In this document: piece by piece, positions 16,977 through 24,961 of the stretch
How positions within the stretch are numbered: position 1 is the first letter of the stretch
Layout of the letters: every line of letters begins with the position of its first letter
NCBI GenBank assembly: GCA_902523185.1
Contig: CABYYJ010000008.1
Span: forward strand, 1 to 35,270
Direction of reading: 5' to 3'
Source of the DNA: an uncultured Pelagibacteraceae bacterium
Lineage (GTDB): Bacteria; Pseudomonadota; Alphaproteobacteria; Pelagibacterales; Pelagibacteraceae
DNA length: 35,270 bases
The notes under the pieces: model-generated
Database searches by the model: none
What the model was told of the DNA's origin: nothing
What the model saw: only the letters and a program-made list of their open reading frames with translations
Program-made: the position numbers and the translations under genes

Positions 16977-17755
16977 TTTTTTAAAAAATTTAAAGTTACT
17001 AATCCCACTATTATCATTATTAAACTTAAAAAAGTTCCTGTGCTCACTACACTAAATAAGTAACCAATATGCGCATCTGGTTCTCTAAAATATTCTGAAA
17101 CTGATCTGAAGATCCCATATAAAATCAAAAACATATAAGAGCAAGTCCCTATTTTGTAACCTTTTTTTGATATGATAAATCTAAGAATATAAAATAATAC
17201 TACTCCTTCAAGAAAAGCTTCATAAATTTGTGAAGGATGCCTTGGAGCCATATCGATACTTGGAAATATTATAGCCCATGGTACCGAGGTTACCTTGCCT
17301 ATAAGCTCACCATTAATAAAATTTGCAATTCTGCCTAAAAAAATTCCAATAGGTGAAACACACGCAATTACATCTAAGAAAAATAACATTTGTGTTTTAG
17401 TTTTTAACGAAAATAGATAAGTTCCAATTATAATTCCTATTAACCCCCCATGAAAAGACATTCCTCCCTCCCAAATTTTGATTATTTCAATTGGATTAGA
17501 AGTGTAAAAAGAAAAGTTATAGAAAATTACATATCCCAATCTACCACCAACAATCATAGAAATAATTAAATAAGTAATTAAATCATCAAATTGTTTAATC
17601 TCAGGCTTTTTTTCTAAATTTTTGAATTTTTGAATTATAATTTTTTTACCATACCACCAGGCAAAGAGGATCCCAAAAATATAGGCCAATGAATACCATC
17701 TAATAGATATGAAACCGAAATCAATCAAAACTGGATCAAAACTATGGATCAACAT
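16973..17755 (-). CDS. lgt: Prolipoprotein diacylglyceryl transferase
   Basis: Inner-membrane enzyme that transfers diacylglycerol from phosphatidylglycerol to the lipobox cysteine of prolipoproteins, the first step of lipoprotein maturation. 260 residues with about seven membrane helices. The conserved segments are GGRLGYVIFYN, WEGGMSFHGGLIG (catalytic histidine region), the Lgt signature GRIANFINGELIGKVT and RHPSQIYEAFLEG. First gene of the long minus-strand unit that continues through the MidA-like gene and pgeF; divergent from ubiK across 51 bases. Confidence 0.97.
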   Translation of the reverse strand: MLIHSFDPVLIDFGFISIRWYSLAYIFGILFAWWYGKKIIIQKFKNLEKKPEIKQFDDLITYLIISMIVGGRLGYVIFYNFSFYTSNPIEIIKIWEGGMSFHGGLIGIIIGTYLFSLKTKTQMLFFLDVIACVSPIGIFLGRIANFINGELIGKVTSVPWAIIFPSIDMAPRHPSQIYEAFLEGVVLFYILRFIISKKGYKIGTCSYMFLILYGIFRSVSEYFREPDAHIGYLFSVVSTGTFLSLIMIIVGLVTLNFLKK

Positions 17756-17806
17756 GTCCTCTTATATCACATTTGAAATTAACATTCCTATCAAATAAGA
17801 TAAGAT

Positions 17807-18052
17807 ATGAAAAATTCAGAAAAAATTTTAAAAACAATATCTAGCTTAATTGAAAGTGGTATTTTGACAACAAAAGACCTCAAAAAAGAAATCTCAACAG
17901 ATTTTAAATTCAAAAAAGATAAAATAATTAATCAGCTAAATTTGGTGACAAGAGCAGAATTTGAGGTACTAAAGAAAATAGTTCAGAATCAAGACAAAAT
18001 CATAAAAGAGTTAAAAAAAAATACAAAGATTAAAAAGGTAAAAAAATCTTAA
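17807..18052 (+). CDS. ubiK: UbiK-like accessory factor (BMFP domain)
   Basis: Small 81-residue protein. The first half is predicted helical and the second half has VTRAEFEVLKKIVQNQDKIIKELKK, which matches the BMFP/YqiC pattern of a V-x-R-x-E-F start followed by a C-terminal coiled coil that trimerises. The E. coli homologue UbiK helps the aerobic ubiquinone-synthesis enzymes, and the Brucella one has membrane fusogenic activity. Divergent from lgt. The last 23 bases overlap the end of the convergent histidine kinase gene. Identification is by pattern in a short protein. Confidence 0.75.
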   Translation: MKNSEKILKTISSLIESGILTTKDLKKEISTDFKFKKDKIINQLNLVTRAEFEVLKKIVQNQDKIIKELKKNTKIKKVKKS

Positions 18053-19346
18053 CCTGTAAACCATCAAACTTGCTTTTACCTAACTGAATACTTCCACCGT
18101 GAGAATTTATAATATCTTCAACAATAGCAAGACCAAGTCCAACTCCAGATTTATTGAGACTTCTGCTCTTATCTAAACGAAAAAAAGGTTTAAATACATT
18201 CTTACGCTGATCTTCAGGAATTCCAGGGCCATTATCCTCAAAGGTAATTAGTGTCCTATTTGAACTTTTTTGCAAACTTACTAAAACTTTTTTCCCATAG
18301 GTTAAACCGTTTTGAATGATATTTTCAAACGATCTTTTTAAAGCTGCTGGCCTACCTTTCAAAATAATCTTATCATTATGAAAAATTTCCAAATTTTTAT
18401 TATCAAAACCATCTTCTATTTGGTTGAATAAATCAGATAAGTTGATTTCACTTGTTGATTCTTGAGATTGGGTTTTTGAAAATTGAAGGTAATCATTTAG
18501 CATTTTTTCCATTTCGTCAATATCACTTGACATTTTTTTCGATAAATCTTTTTGCGTTAACATTGCCAACTGTAATTTAAGTCTTGTTAGTGGTGTTCTT
18601 AAGTCATGGCTTATTCCAGACAGCATTTCAGATCTTTGATTTAAATGTCTATTAATTCTTTTTGCCATTCTGTCAAACTCATAAGCCGCTTTTCTAATTT
18701 CTTGTGCTCCAGAGGGTCTAAAATCATTTACGTAATCACCTTTCCCAAATCTCTCTGCAGCCTTAGCCAATTTAACGAGAGGCCTTGTCTGATTTTTTAA
18801 AAAAATAAGAGCAATAACTATTAATACTATAGAGGGTAGAGTGGTCCACAATACAAACAATCTTATTGAGGATGCAGATACCATTTCTTTTGGTACTAAA
18901 AACTCAATAACCTCGTTTTCAGATTTTATCTTAATTTCAACTGCATTTTTGAATTTTGAAGTATTAAACCAATAATTATTATTACCAAATGTAGATTTGA
19001 GCTCCCTTCTCAAAGATCTATCCATGGGACTAAACTTTCTTTCACCAGATATTTTCGGAAATTCATTCTGATTAATTCCTATTTCAAAATTAAAGTTATT
19101 TTTATAACTGTCAGTAAAAAAATCTAAGTTTTTTTTGTCATTTTGATAAACTTCTTCTATAGTTTTTAATTGAGCTACAAGAGATCTTGTAGTGTTTTTA
19201 TTAGCTTTTATCCAAATGCTATCATAAAAAACAATAGTAACAATTAATTGAAGTAAAATTGTTGGAGCAGCAACAATTATAAGAGCTCTATAAAAAAGTC
19301 TCTTAGGTAAAATAATTTTTAATATTCTGTTAAATCCAGAGAACAT
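18030..19346 (-). CDS. Sensor histidine kinase (EnvZ-like)
   Basis: 438-residue membrane kinase. TM1 is about residues 20-42, a periplasmic domain of about 115 residues follows, TM2 is about 161-183, then HAMP (about 184-236), HisKA with phospho-acceptor H247 in GISHDLRTPLTRLKLQL, and an ATPase domain with ENIIQNGLTYG (N box), FEDNGPGIPED (G1) and SGVGLGLAIVEDIINSHGG (G2). The architecture and the H-D-L-R-T-P-L-T-R phosphorylation box are EnvZ-like. The stimulus is unknown. It overlaps the response regulator gene by 17 bases, so the two are a cognate pair. Confidence 0.93.
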   Translation of the reverse strand: MFSGFNRILKIILPKRLFYRALIIVAAPTILLQLIVTIVFYDSIWIKANKNTTRSLVAQLKTIEEVYQNDKKNLDFFTDSYKNNFNFEIGINQNEFPKISGERKFSPMDRSLRRELKSTFGNNNYWFNTSKFKNAVEIKIKSENEVIEFLVPKEMVSASSIRLFVLWTTLPSIVLIVIALIFLKNQTRPLVKLAKAAERFGKGDYVNDFRPSGAQEIRKAAYEFDRMAKRINRHLNQRSEMLSGISHDLRTPLTRLKLQLAMLTQKDLSKKMSSDIDEMEKMLNDYLQFSKTQSQESTSEINLSDLFNQIEDGFDNKNLEIFHNDKIILKGRPAALKRSFENIIQNGLTYGKKVLVSLQKSSNRTLITFEDNGPGIPEDQRKNVFKPFFRLDKSRSLNKSGVGLGLAIVEDIINSHGGSIQLGKSKFDGLQVKIFLPF

Positions 19347-20004
19347 AGCCAGACCCTCTTATAGTTTGCAAATATTTTGGATTTTTGGGATTTATTTCTA
19401 TTTTTTGTCTTAGTCTAGTAACCATTACATCAATTGACCTTTCTTGACTTATACCAGAAATTTTTCCAATTTCCTCACGCGTAAAAGTTTTACCTGGATT
19501 TGATAGCATCTCTATAAGAACTTTTTTTTCAGAGTTATTAATTTTTTTATTTTTTTGTTTCAAAATAATCATCATTTTGTTTAGGTCAATCTGAGCTTCA
19601 CCTACTTGATACTTAATATTTAAATCTACTTTGTTCTTATTTTTGATTATATTTTGAATTCTCAACAAAAGCTCTTTTGGTTCAAATGGTTTCCCTATGT
19701 AATCATCAGCACCGAGCTCTAAACCTTTTATTCTATTTTCAACCTCGCCTTTTGCTGTAAGTAAAATTATAGGTACTTTGATATTTTTTTTTATTTCTTT
19801 TGTAAGTTCATATCCATCCTGTCCAGGCATCATCACATCTAAAATTATTATATCAAATTTAATGTATTCTAATCTTGCTTTAGCCTGTGTAGCGTTTTCT
19901 GCTGTAGAAACAATATAATTATTATTGGCAAGATAATCTTTTAACAAACCTCTTATCCTATCATCGTCATCTACTACTAAAACATGTAATTTGTCATTTT
20001 CCAT
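19330..20004 (-). CDS. OmpR-family response regulator (PetR-like)
   Basis: 224 residues. Receiver domain with the acidic pair in VVDDDDR, phospho-acceptor D56 in IILDVMMPGQDG, T83 in LLTAKGE and K105 in GKPFEP. The C-terminal half is a winged-helix DNA-binding domain (FTREEIGKISG, ERSIDVMVTRLRQKI, IRGSGYVLW). In Rhodobacter, PetR belongs to this family and is encoded next to PetP, a MarR-type protein, near the bc1 genes; the same pair of types sits here, so PetR orthology is plausible but not proven. The ORF overlaps marR by 11 bases upstream and the kinase by 17 downstream. Confidence 0.92.
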   Translation of the reverse strand: MENDKLHVLVVDDDDRIRGLLKDYLANNNYIVSTAENATQAKARLEYIKFDIIILDVMMPGQDGYELTKEIKKNIKVPIILLTAKGEVENRIKGLELGADDYIGKPFEPKELLLRIQNIIKNKNKVDLNIKYQVGEAQIDLNKMMIILKQKNKKINNSEKKVLIEMLSNPGKTFTREEIGKISGISQERSIDVMVTRLRQKIEINPKNPKYLQTIRGSGYVLWI

Positions 20005-20434
20005 CTACAATTTTTTTTAATACGTTTTTAAATTTTATTACCGAGTCCGAACTTGAGTTTTTAAGTGCGTTAAATATTCTCTTTTTTTGTGAATTATAAA
20101 CAACCTCAAAAAAAACTTTTCCCTCTTTATCCAAAAATAAATTTTTTTTTCTTGTATCATTGTCATCTTGGATTTGTTTTATCATTTTTGCATTAATAAG
20201 ATCTCTTAATACTCTATTTAGGCTTTGTTTAGTTACTTTTAATTTAAAGATTAATTCTCCCAAATTTATCCCTGGGTTTCCTTCAATTAAATGTAATGCT
20301 CTTAAATGGGCTGGTCCAAAAAATTTTTTAGATAAAATTTCTCTTGGATCAGAAAAGGTCTCTCTATACGCATAATAAAGCAGCTGTATAAACTCTTTAA
20401 TTTGGTCATCTTTGAGATAAAGTAAATCTTTCAT
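19994..20434 (-). CDS. MarR-family transcriptional regulator (PetP-like)
   Basis: 146 residues, typical of MarR dimers. The winged helix-turn-helix covers about residues 45-115: HLRALHLIEGNPGINLGELIFKL, then the recognition helix KVTKQSLNRVLRDLINAKMI and the wing QIQDDNDTRKKNLFLDKEG. First gene of the regulator-kinase operon. A 17-base inverted repeat lies 5 bases upstream of its start codon and is a candidate operator. The ligand or signal is unknown. The combination with an OmpR regulator recalls Rhodobacter PetP-PetR. Confidence 0.9.
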   Translation of the reverse strand: MKDLLYLKDDQIKEFIQLLYYAYRETFSDPREILSKKFFGPAHLRALHLIEGNPGINLGELIFKLKVTKQSLNRVLRDLINAKMIKQIQDDNDTRKKNLFLDKEGKVFFEVVYNSQKKRIFNALKNSSSDSVIKFKNVLKKIVDGK

Positions 20435-20439
20435 AATGG

Positions 20440-20456
20440 TAAGTTATATTGACTTA
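20440..20456. promoter_or_regulatory. Inverted repeat between marR and ilvE, candidate operator
   Basis: TAAGT (20440-20444) and ACTTA (20452-20456) form 5-base inverted arms around TATATTG. The element lies 5 bases from the marR start codon and contains TTGACT (20449-20454), a -35-like sequence facing ilvE, although no good -10 follows it. MarR proteins commonly repress their own gene through short palindromes. The arms are short and the region is A+T-rich, so chance is possible. Confidence 0.35.
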
Positions 20457-20510
20457 TCCTAAATTGGAATATACTTTTTTAAATTAAAAAAATCTATATA
20501 TTTACATTTA

Positions 20511-21398
20511 ATGGATAGTATACCTTATGATAAAAGATCTGGAAAAATTTGGTTCAATGGAAAAACTGTTGACTGGAAAGATGCTAATATTCACATATTA
20601 AATCATGGTTTACATTATGCTAGCTGTGTTTTTGAAGGCGAAAGAGTCTATGATGGTGAAATTTTTAAACTAGAAGAACACACAGAAAGATTATTTTATT
20701 CTGCAAAAAGAATGGGTATACAGGTCCCATATTCTCAAGAGGAGATAAACAAAGCCTGCAGAAATATTGTCAATATTCAAAAGGTACAAAATGGTTATGT
20801 AAGACCTTTAATTTGGAGGGGAAGCGAAATGATGGCCATCTCTGCACAAAAAAATAAAATTCATGTTGCTATAGCCACCTGGGAATGGGGATCATATTTT
20901 GATCCAAAATTAAAATTAAATGGAATTAAATTAAATATTTCTAGCTGGAGAAGACCGGCGCCTAATACTATTCCATGGGATACAAAGGCTGCGGGTTTAT
21001 ATATGATTTGTACACTCTCAAAACATGAGGCAGAAGCCCAAGGTTTTACAGACTCTTTGATGTTAGATCATGAAGGAAATATTGCTGAGGCTACGGGCGC
21101 AAATATTTTCTTTAAAAGTGAAAGTGGGGAATTACACACTCCAGTCCCAGACTCCTTTTTAGACGGTATTACAAGACGGGAGGTAATAAAAATTGCTAAA
21201 TCAAAAGGAATTAAAGTAATAGAGAGAAAAATTAAACCCGAGGAAATGCAAAACTTTGCAGGATGCTTTCTTACAGGCACAGCTGCAGAAATTACTCCTG
21301 TATCAAAAATTAACGAATACAATTTTAAAGTCTGTAATGTAATTTCTGATTTAAATGATGCCTACCAAAGTTTAGTCAGAAAAGATTCTGCCGCTTAA
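20511..21398 (+). CDS. ilvE: Branched-chain amino acid aminotransferase
   Basis: Fold-type IV PLP enzyme, last step of leucine, isoleucine and valine synthesis. 295 residues. Conserved features are HGLHYASCVFEGERVYDG, the RPLIWRG segment, PLP lysine K159 in WDTKAAGLY, EATGANIFF and the C-terminal LTGTAAEITPV. It is divergent from the marR operon across 76 bases, and its TAA overlaps the convergent pgsA stop in TTAA. The same fold type includes D-amino acid transaminase and aminodeoxychorismate lyase, but length and motifs fit IlvE. Confidence 0.95.
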   Translation: MDSIPYDKRSGKIWFNGKTVDWKDANIHILNHGLHYASCVFEGERVYDGEIFKLEEHTERLFYSAKRMGIQVPYSQEEINKACRNIVNIQKVQNGYVRPLIWRGSEMMAISAQKNKIHVAIATWEWGSYFDPKLKLNGIKLNISSWRRPAPNTIPWDTKAAGLYMICTLSKHEAEAQGFTDSLMLDHEGNIAEATGANIFFKSESGELHTPVPDSFLDGITRREVIKIAKSKGIKVIERKIKPEEMQNFAGCFLTGTAAEITPVSKINEYNFKVCNVISDLNDAYQSLVRKDSAA

Positions 21399-21979
21399 TC
21401 TTTGTTGTCTTCATTGATAGCATAATCTATACCTTTTCTTAAGTAATCATAACCTGTATATAAAGTTAAAAAAGCAGATAACCATAAAAGAATAATTCCT
21501 ACCGTTTGTGCATTATAATCTTGAAAATTAATTATTTTATTTCCTATATCACCAGTTAAAAGGATAGCAATTGATGTCATCTGAATAAAAGTTTTTAACT
21601 TTGATAAACTTGTAACCTGCATTGCTACTTTTCCTTTTGCTAAATATTCTCTTAAACCTGAGACTAAAATTTCTCTAGTCAAAATAATTACAGCAGCAAT
21701 TACTTCATAGTTTTTGATTGTGCTATTCATCACAAGTAATATAAGCGCTGCCGAAACCAATATTTTGTCTGCAATAGGATCTAATATTTCTCCTAACTTT
21801 GATTCTTCCTTAAACAATCTTGCAAGCAAACCATCCAGATAATCAGTAAAACTTGCAAGAACAAATAAAAAAAAAGGGATTAAATCTCCAAAAAAACCTG
21901 GAATGAAAAAAGTCACAACAAATATTGGAACAATAATAATTCGACCAATAGTGAGTATATTAGGTATTTTTAGTTTCAT
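21395..21979 (-). CDS. pgsA: CDP-diacylglycerol-glycerol-3-phosphate 3-phosphatidyltransferase
   Basis: Inner-membrane enzyme making phosphatidylglycerol phosphate, the precursor of phosphatidylglycerol, which is also the lipid donor of Lgt. 194 residues with several hydrophobic helices. The CDP-alcohol phosphotransferase signature D-x2-D-G-x2-A-R-x8-G-x3-D-x3-D is complete, starting at DYLDGLLARL and ending ILDPIADK. The start codon directly abuts the uvrC stop, and uvrC-pgsA is a common alphaproteobacterial order. Confidence 0.96.
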   Translation of the reverse strand: MKLKIPNILTIGRIIIVPIFVVTFFIPGFFGDLIPFFLFVLASFTDYLDGLLARLFKEESKLGEILDPIADKILVSAALILLVMNSTIKNYEVIAAVIILTREILVSGLREYLAKGKVAMQVTSLSKLKTFIQMTSIAILLTGDIGNKIINFQDYNAQTVGIILLWLSAFLTLYTGYDYLRKGIDYAINEDNKD

Positions 21980-23818
21980 TTATTCGTGAAAATAATCATA
22001 TATTTTCTTCGCAATATTGTCTTCTATTCCCTCAACTGATTTTAAATCATCAAAACTTGCCGACTCCACTGCTCTAGCTGAACCAAAGTGATTTAGCAAA
22101 GCTCTTTTTCTTTGTTTTCCTATTCCTTGAATTTGATCAAGCAAAGATTTGCTAAGGTTTTTCTTTCTTTTAGCTCTGTGAGTACTTATCGCAAATCTAT
22201 GAGCTTCATCTCGAAGTCTTTGTACAAAAAATAATAATGGATCATTTCTTTCTAAAATGTGTTCTTTGCTTTTATAATAGATTTTTTCCTCCCCAGCATT
22301 TCTTCTTTTGCCCTTCGCTACGGCTAAAATTGGTAAGTCGTGTAATCCTAATTCATTAAGAACCTCCCTGGACACAGAATATTGTCCTTTTCCACCGTCT
22401 ATCATTATTAAGTCTGGCAATGACAGCGAACCAGATTTTTCTTTAATAGCTTTTGAAAATCTTCTAAACAAAACTTCTTTCATCATCCCATAGTCATCAT
22501 TTTTAACTTTTTTATCTTTTATATTGAATTTCCTATATCTTTTCTTAACAAAACCTTCATTACTAAAACAAATTAATGACCCAACAGAGTCAGTTCCCTG
22601 AATGTGGCTATTATCGTACACTTCTATCAATTCTATGTTGTTATTAATATTAAATTTAGATGCTAATTCTTCGATAAGATTATTGTTAGTATCAGATTGA
22701 ACGAGTTTTTGTTTTAAAGATTGTTTTGCATTTTTCTCTGCAAGACTAGAAATACTTATCTCATTTTTACTTTTTGCTAGCTTAATAATAATATCTTTTT
22801 TATCCTTGTTGGAGAATGTTTTTTCAATAAGTTTTTTATCTTTGACTTCACAATTAGTTAATATCAGTCTAGGAATAGTTTTGTTTTCATAAAATTGAGA
22901 TATAAAAGAGCTTATTATATCTTCAACACTGTCGTCTGGATCATGTTTTGGATAAAAAGCCTGATTACCCCAGTTTTGTTTTGATCTAAAAAAAAACACT
23001 TGCACGCATGTTTTTCCTGTTTCTTTATAAATACTGATAACATCAGCTTCTGTTAAATTTGTTTGATTTATTTTCTGAGAGGTTTGTATTTGAGTTAATG
23101 CTTTTATTCTATCTCTAGCTATAGCTGCTTTCTCATAATCCAATTCTTTACTAGCTTTTTCCATTTCTTTGGATAAGTTTTTCTGAATTCTTCTAGATTT
23201 ACCCGAAATAAAATCAATAGCGTCTGCAACTGTAGACTCGTAATCTTTTTCATTTATGTGTCCAACACATGGAGCAGAGCATCTTTTAATTTGATATAAA
23301 ATACACGGTCGTTCTCTATTTTTAAAAACAGTGTCATCACAAACTCTCAAAAGAAAAATTTTTTGTAAAATTTTTATTGTCCAATTCGCAGAACCAATTG
23401 ATGCAAATGGACCAAAATAATATCCTGTTTTTAATTTTTTCCCTCTTAACTTTGTAAGTTGTGGCCACTTATCTTTATTACCAATGTATATATAAGGAAA
23501 AGATTTGTCATCTCGCAAAAGTATATTGTATCGAGGTTTATGTTTTTTTATTAAATTTGCCTCCAAGAGTAGAGCTTCACTTTCATTGCTTGTAGTAGTA
23601 GTTTCAAGATTGTGCGTAAGTGAAAGCATTCTCTCAGTTCTAATAGGAAGATTAGACTCAGTAACATAACTTTTGAGTCTATTTGGGATATTTTTAGCTT
23701 TACCAATATATAGAATTTCACCATTAGAACTAATCATTTTGTAAACACCAGGGTTATTTGGTATCAGCTGTATTTTTTCTTTTATTACTTTTTTTCCTAA
23801 CTCTAAACTATTAATCAT
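21980..23818 (-). CDS. uvrC: Excinuclease ABC subunit C
   Basis: Nuclease of nucleotide-excision repair that makes both cuts around the lesion held by UvrB. 612 residues, full length. N-terminal GIY-YIG nuclease ([28 protein letters not shown], about residues 24-51), cysteine-containing [22 protein letters not shown] domain (about 203-238) that contacts UvrB, RNase H-like C-terminal nuclease ([17 protein letters not shown] and [11 protein letters not shown], with conserved aspartates) and tandem helix-hairpin-helix end ([21 protein letters not shown]). Its ATG overlaps the folB TGA by 4 bases (ATGA), so translation is probably coupled to folB. Confidence 0.98.
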   Translation of the reverse strand: MINSLELGKKVIKEKIQLIPNNPGVYKMISSNGEILYIGKAKNIPNRLKSYVTESNLPIRTERMLSLTHNLETTTTSNESEALLLEANLIKKHKPRYNILLRDDKSFPYIYIGNKDKWPQLTKLRGKKLKTGYYFGPFASIGSANWTIKILQKIFLLRVCDDTVFKNRERPCILYQIKRCSAPCVGHINEKDYESTVADAIDFISGKSRRIQKNLSKEMEKASKELDYEKAAIARDRIKALTQIQTSQKINQTNLTEADVISIYKETGKTCVQVFFFRSKQNWGNQAFYPKHDPDDSVEDIISSFISQFYENKTIPRLILTNCEVKDKKLIEKTFSNKDKKDIIIKLAKSKNEISISSLAEKNAKQSLKQKLVQSDTNNNLIEELASKFNINNNIELIEVYDNSHIQGTDSVGSLICFSNEGFVKKRYRKFNIKDKKVKNDDYGMMKEVLFRRFSKAIKEKSGSLSLPDLIMIDGGKGQYSVSREVLNELGLHDLPILAVAKGKRRNAGEEKIYYKSKEHILERNDPLLFFVQRLRDEAHRFAISTHRAKRKKNLSKSLLDQIQGIGKQRKRALLNHFGSARAVESASFDDLKSVEGIEDNIAKKIYDYFHE

Positions 23819-24209
23819 ACTTTTGATTTTGATACCTCAATGCCAACAGATTTGGTTTTCTTTAAGATATCTAACTTTTCTATCTTTAGATTAATCTTTT
23901 TAACAAGTTTATTTCTAAATATCATATTAAAAATATTTTCTGCTAAGTCTTCAAGTAACTCGTGATGTTTTAGATAAGTAATTTTCTCAATTTTACTAAC
24001 AATATCCTCATAATTAAGTATTGAATTCAAATCTTTGTTATTTGGAGTCACATACGGATTTGTCAAAATTTCAATATTAAATTTTACTCTTTGTCTCTTT
24101 TTTTCTCAAAATTGTGTATTCCTATAGAAATATTTAATATTAAATCTTTTATAATTACTTTTCTTATATATTTAAATTTTTCTTTTTTCTTAAATTTAAC
24201 TATTTTCAT
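23815..24209 (-). CDS. folB: Dihydroneopterin aldolase, split by a frameshift in an A7 tract
   Basis: FolB makes 6-hydroxymethyl-dihydropterin in folate synthesis. The C-terminal 80 residues are in one frame and show the FolB pattern: [12 protein letters not shown] (conserved tyrosine), [12 protein letters not shown] and a lysine in [10 protein letters not shown]. The N-terminal part starts with an ATG at 24209 that overlaps the upstream reductase stop (ATGA) and contains IGIHNFEKK with the family glutamate, but this frame ends at a TAA at 24084-24086 (41 codons). The two frames meet at A7 (coding strand; 24098-24104): one extra A gives ...[17 protein letters not shown]..., a full 131-residue FolB. 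An internal TTG at 24066 would give only 83 residues without the first strands. Sequencing error, slippage or a true mutation are all possible. Confidence 0.85.
24098..24104 (-). other. A7 tract at the folB frame change
   Basis: The coding strand reads GAG-AAAAAAA-GAG. This is where the N-terminal and C-terminal folB frames join; adding one A restores the reading frame. Runs of this length are known to allow RNA polymerase slippage in A+T-rich bacterial genomes and are also common sites of sequencing and assembly indels. Confidence 0.8.
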
Positions 24210-24961
24210 TCTTTTGTATTAATAATATCTGGTGTTTGCCATGCAAGTCTTTGCCCGCTATCAATATTAATTATCTCTCCTGTTATATTTTTATTTTCAA
24301 TAAAAAACTTTACTCCATTACATATGTTTTCTAAATCTACTTTTCTTTTTAAGAGCGTGGATTTCCATTGCTTTTTGAAATGTCTTTCAGATTGTCTTTT
24401 GTTTTTTAATGTTGGTCCAGGTGAAATACCATTCACTCTTATGTTAGGCGCTAATTTCATGGCTGATGTTTTTGTAAAAGTGGCCAATGAAGATTTACTT
24501 AAAGTGTAAGAGAAAAAAAAAGGAGTTAATTTTTCAACTCTTTGATCAATAATATTAATGATACATCCCTCTTTGTTTTTAATTAATCTCTTAAAATTTT
24601 GTGTCATAATTGCCGGTGCTTTTAAGTTGATATTCATATGTTTTGTAAAGGATTTTTCAGAAAAATTTTCAAGATTATCGTTTTCAAAAATAGAAGCATT
24701 ATTAATTAAACAATCTAATCCTCCCAAAGTTTTATGAGCTTTTTTTATTAAAGTTTCGGTTTGTTTAAGATTATTTAAATCAGCTTTAAATAAGTATGCT
24801 TCAGCCCCAAGTTCCTCTAGTTCTTTTTTTAATTTTAAAGCGCTTCTTTTAGATTTGTTGAAGTGGATACCTATTTTTGTTTCAAAGCCAACTAAACTTT
24901 TAGCGATTGCAGATCCTATTCTAGTAGCTCCACCAGTGATGATTATTTTTTTGGCTTCCAT
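24206..24961 (-). CDS. Pteridine reductase-type short-chain dehydrogenase (FolM/PTR1-like)
   Basis: 251-residue SDR, Rossmann fold. The cofactor motif is TGGATRIG (residues 9-16), the TGxxxRxG variant found in pteridine reductases and FolM rather than the usual TGxxxGxG. NNAS is at 87-90 and the catalytic Y152-x3-K156 is present. Where ordinary SDRs have serine, there is an aspartate, D139 in IINIIDQ, as in PTR1 and FolM. These features point to NADPH reduction of a dihydropterin, perhaps dihydromonapterin or dihydrofolate. The adjoining folB supports a pterin role. Its ATG lies within the end of uvrB (19-base overlap) and its stop overlaps the folB start (ATGA). FolM versus a general PTR1-like function cannot be decided here. 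Confidence 0.85.
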   Translation of the reverse strand: MEAKKIIITGGATRIGSAIAKSLVGFETKIGIHFNKSKRSALKLKKELEELGAEAYLFKADLNNLKQTETLIKKAHKTLGGLDCLINNASIFENDNLENFSEKSFTKHMNINLKAPAIMTQNFKRLIKNKEGCIINIIDQRVEKLTPFFFSYTLSKSSLATFTKTSAMKLAPNIRVNGISPGPTLKNKRQSERHFKKQWKSTLLKRKVDLENICNGVKFFIENKNITGEIINIDSGQRLAWQTPDIINTKE

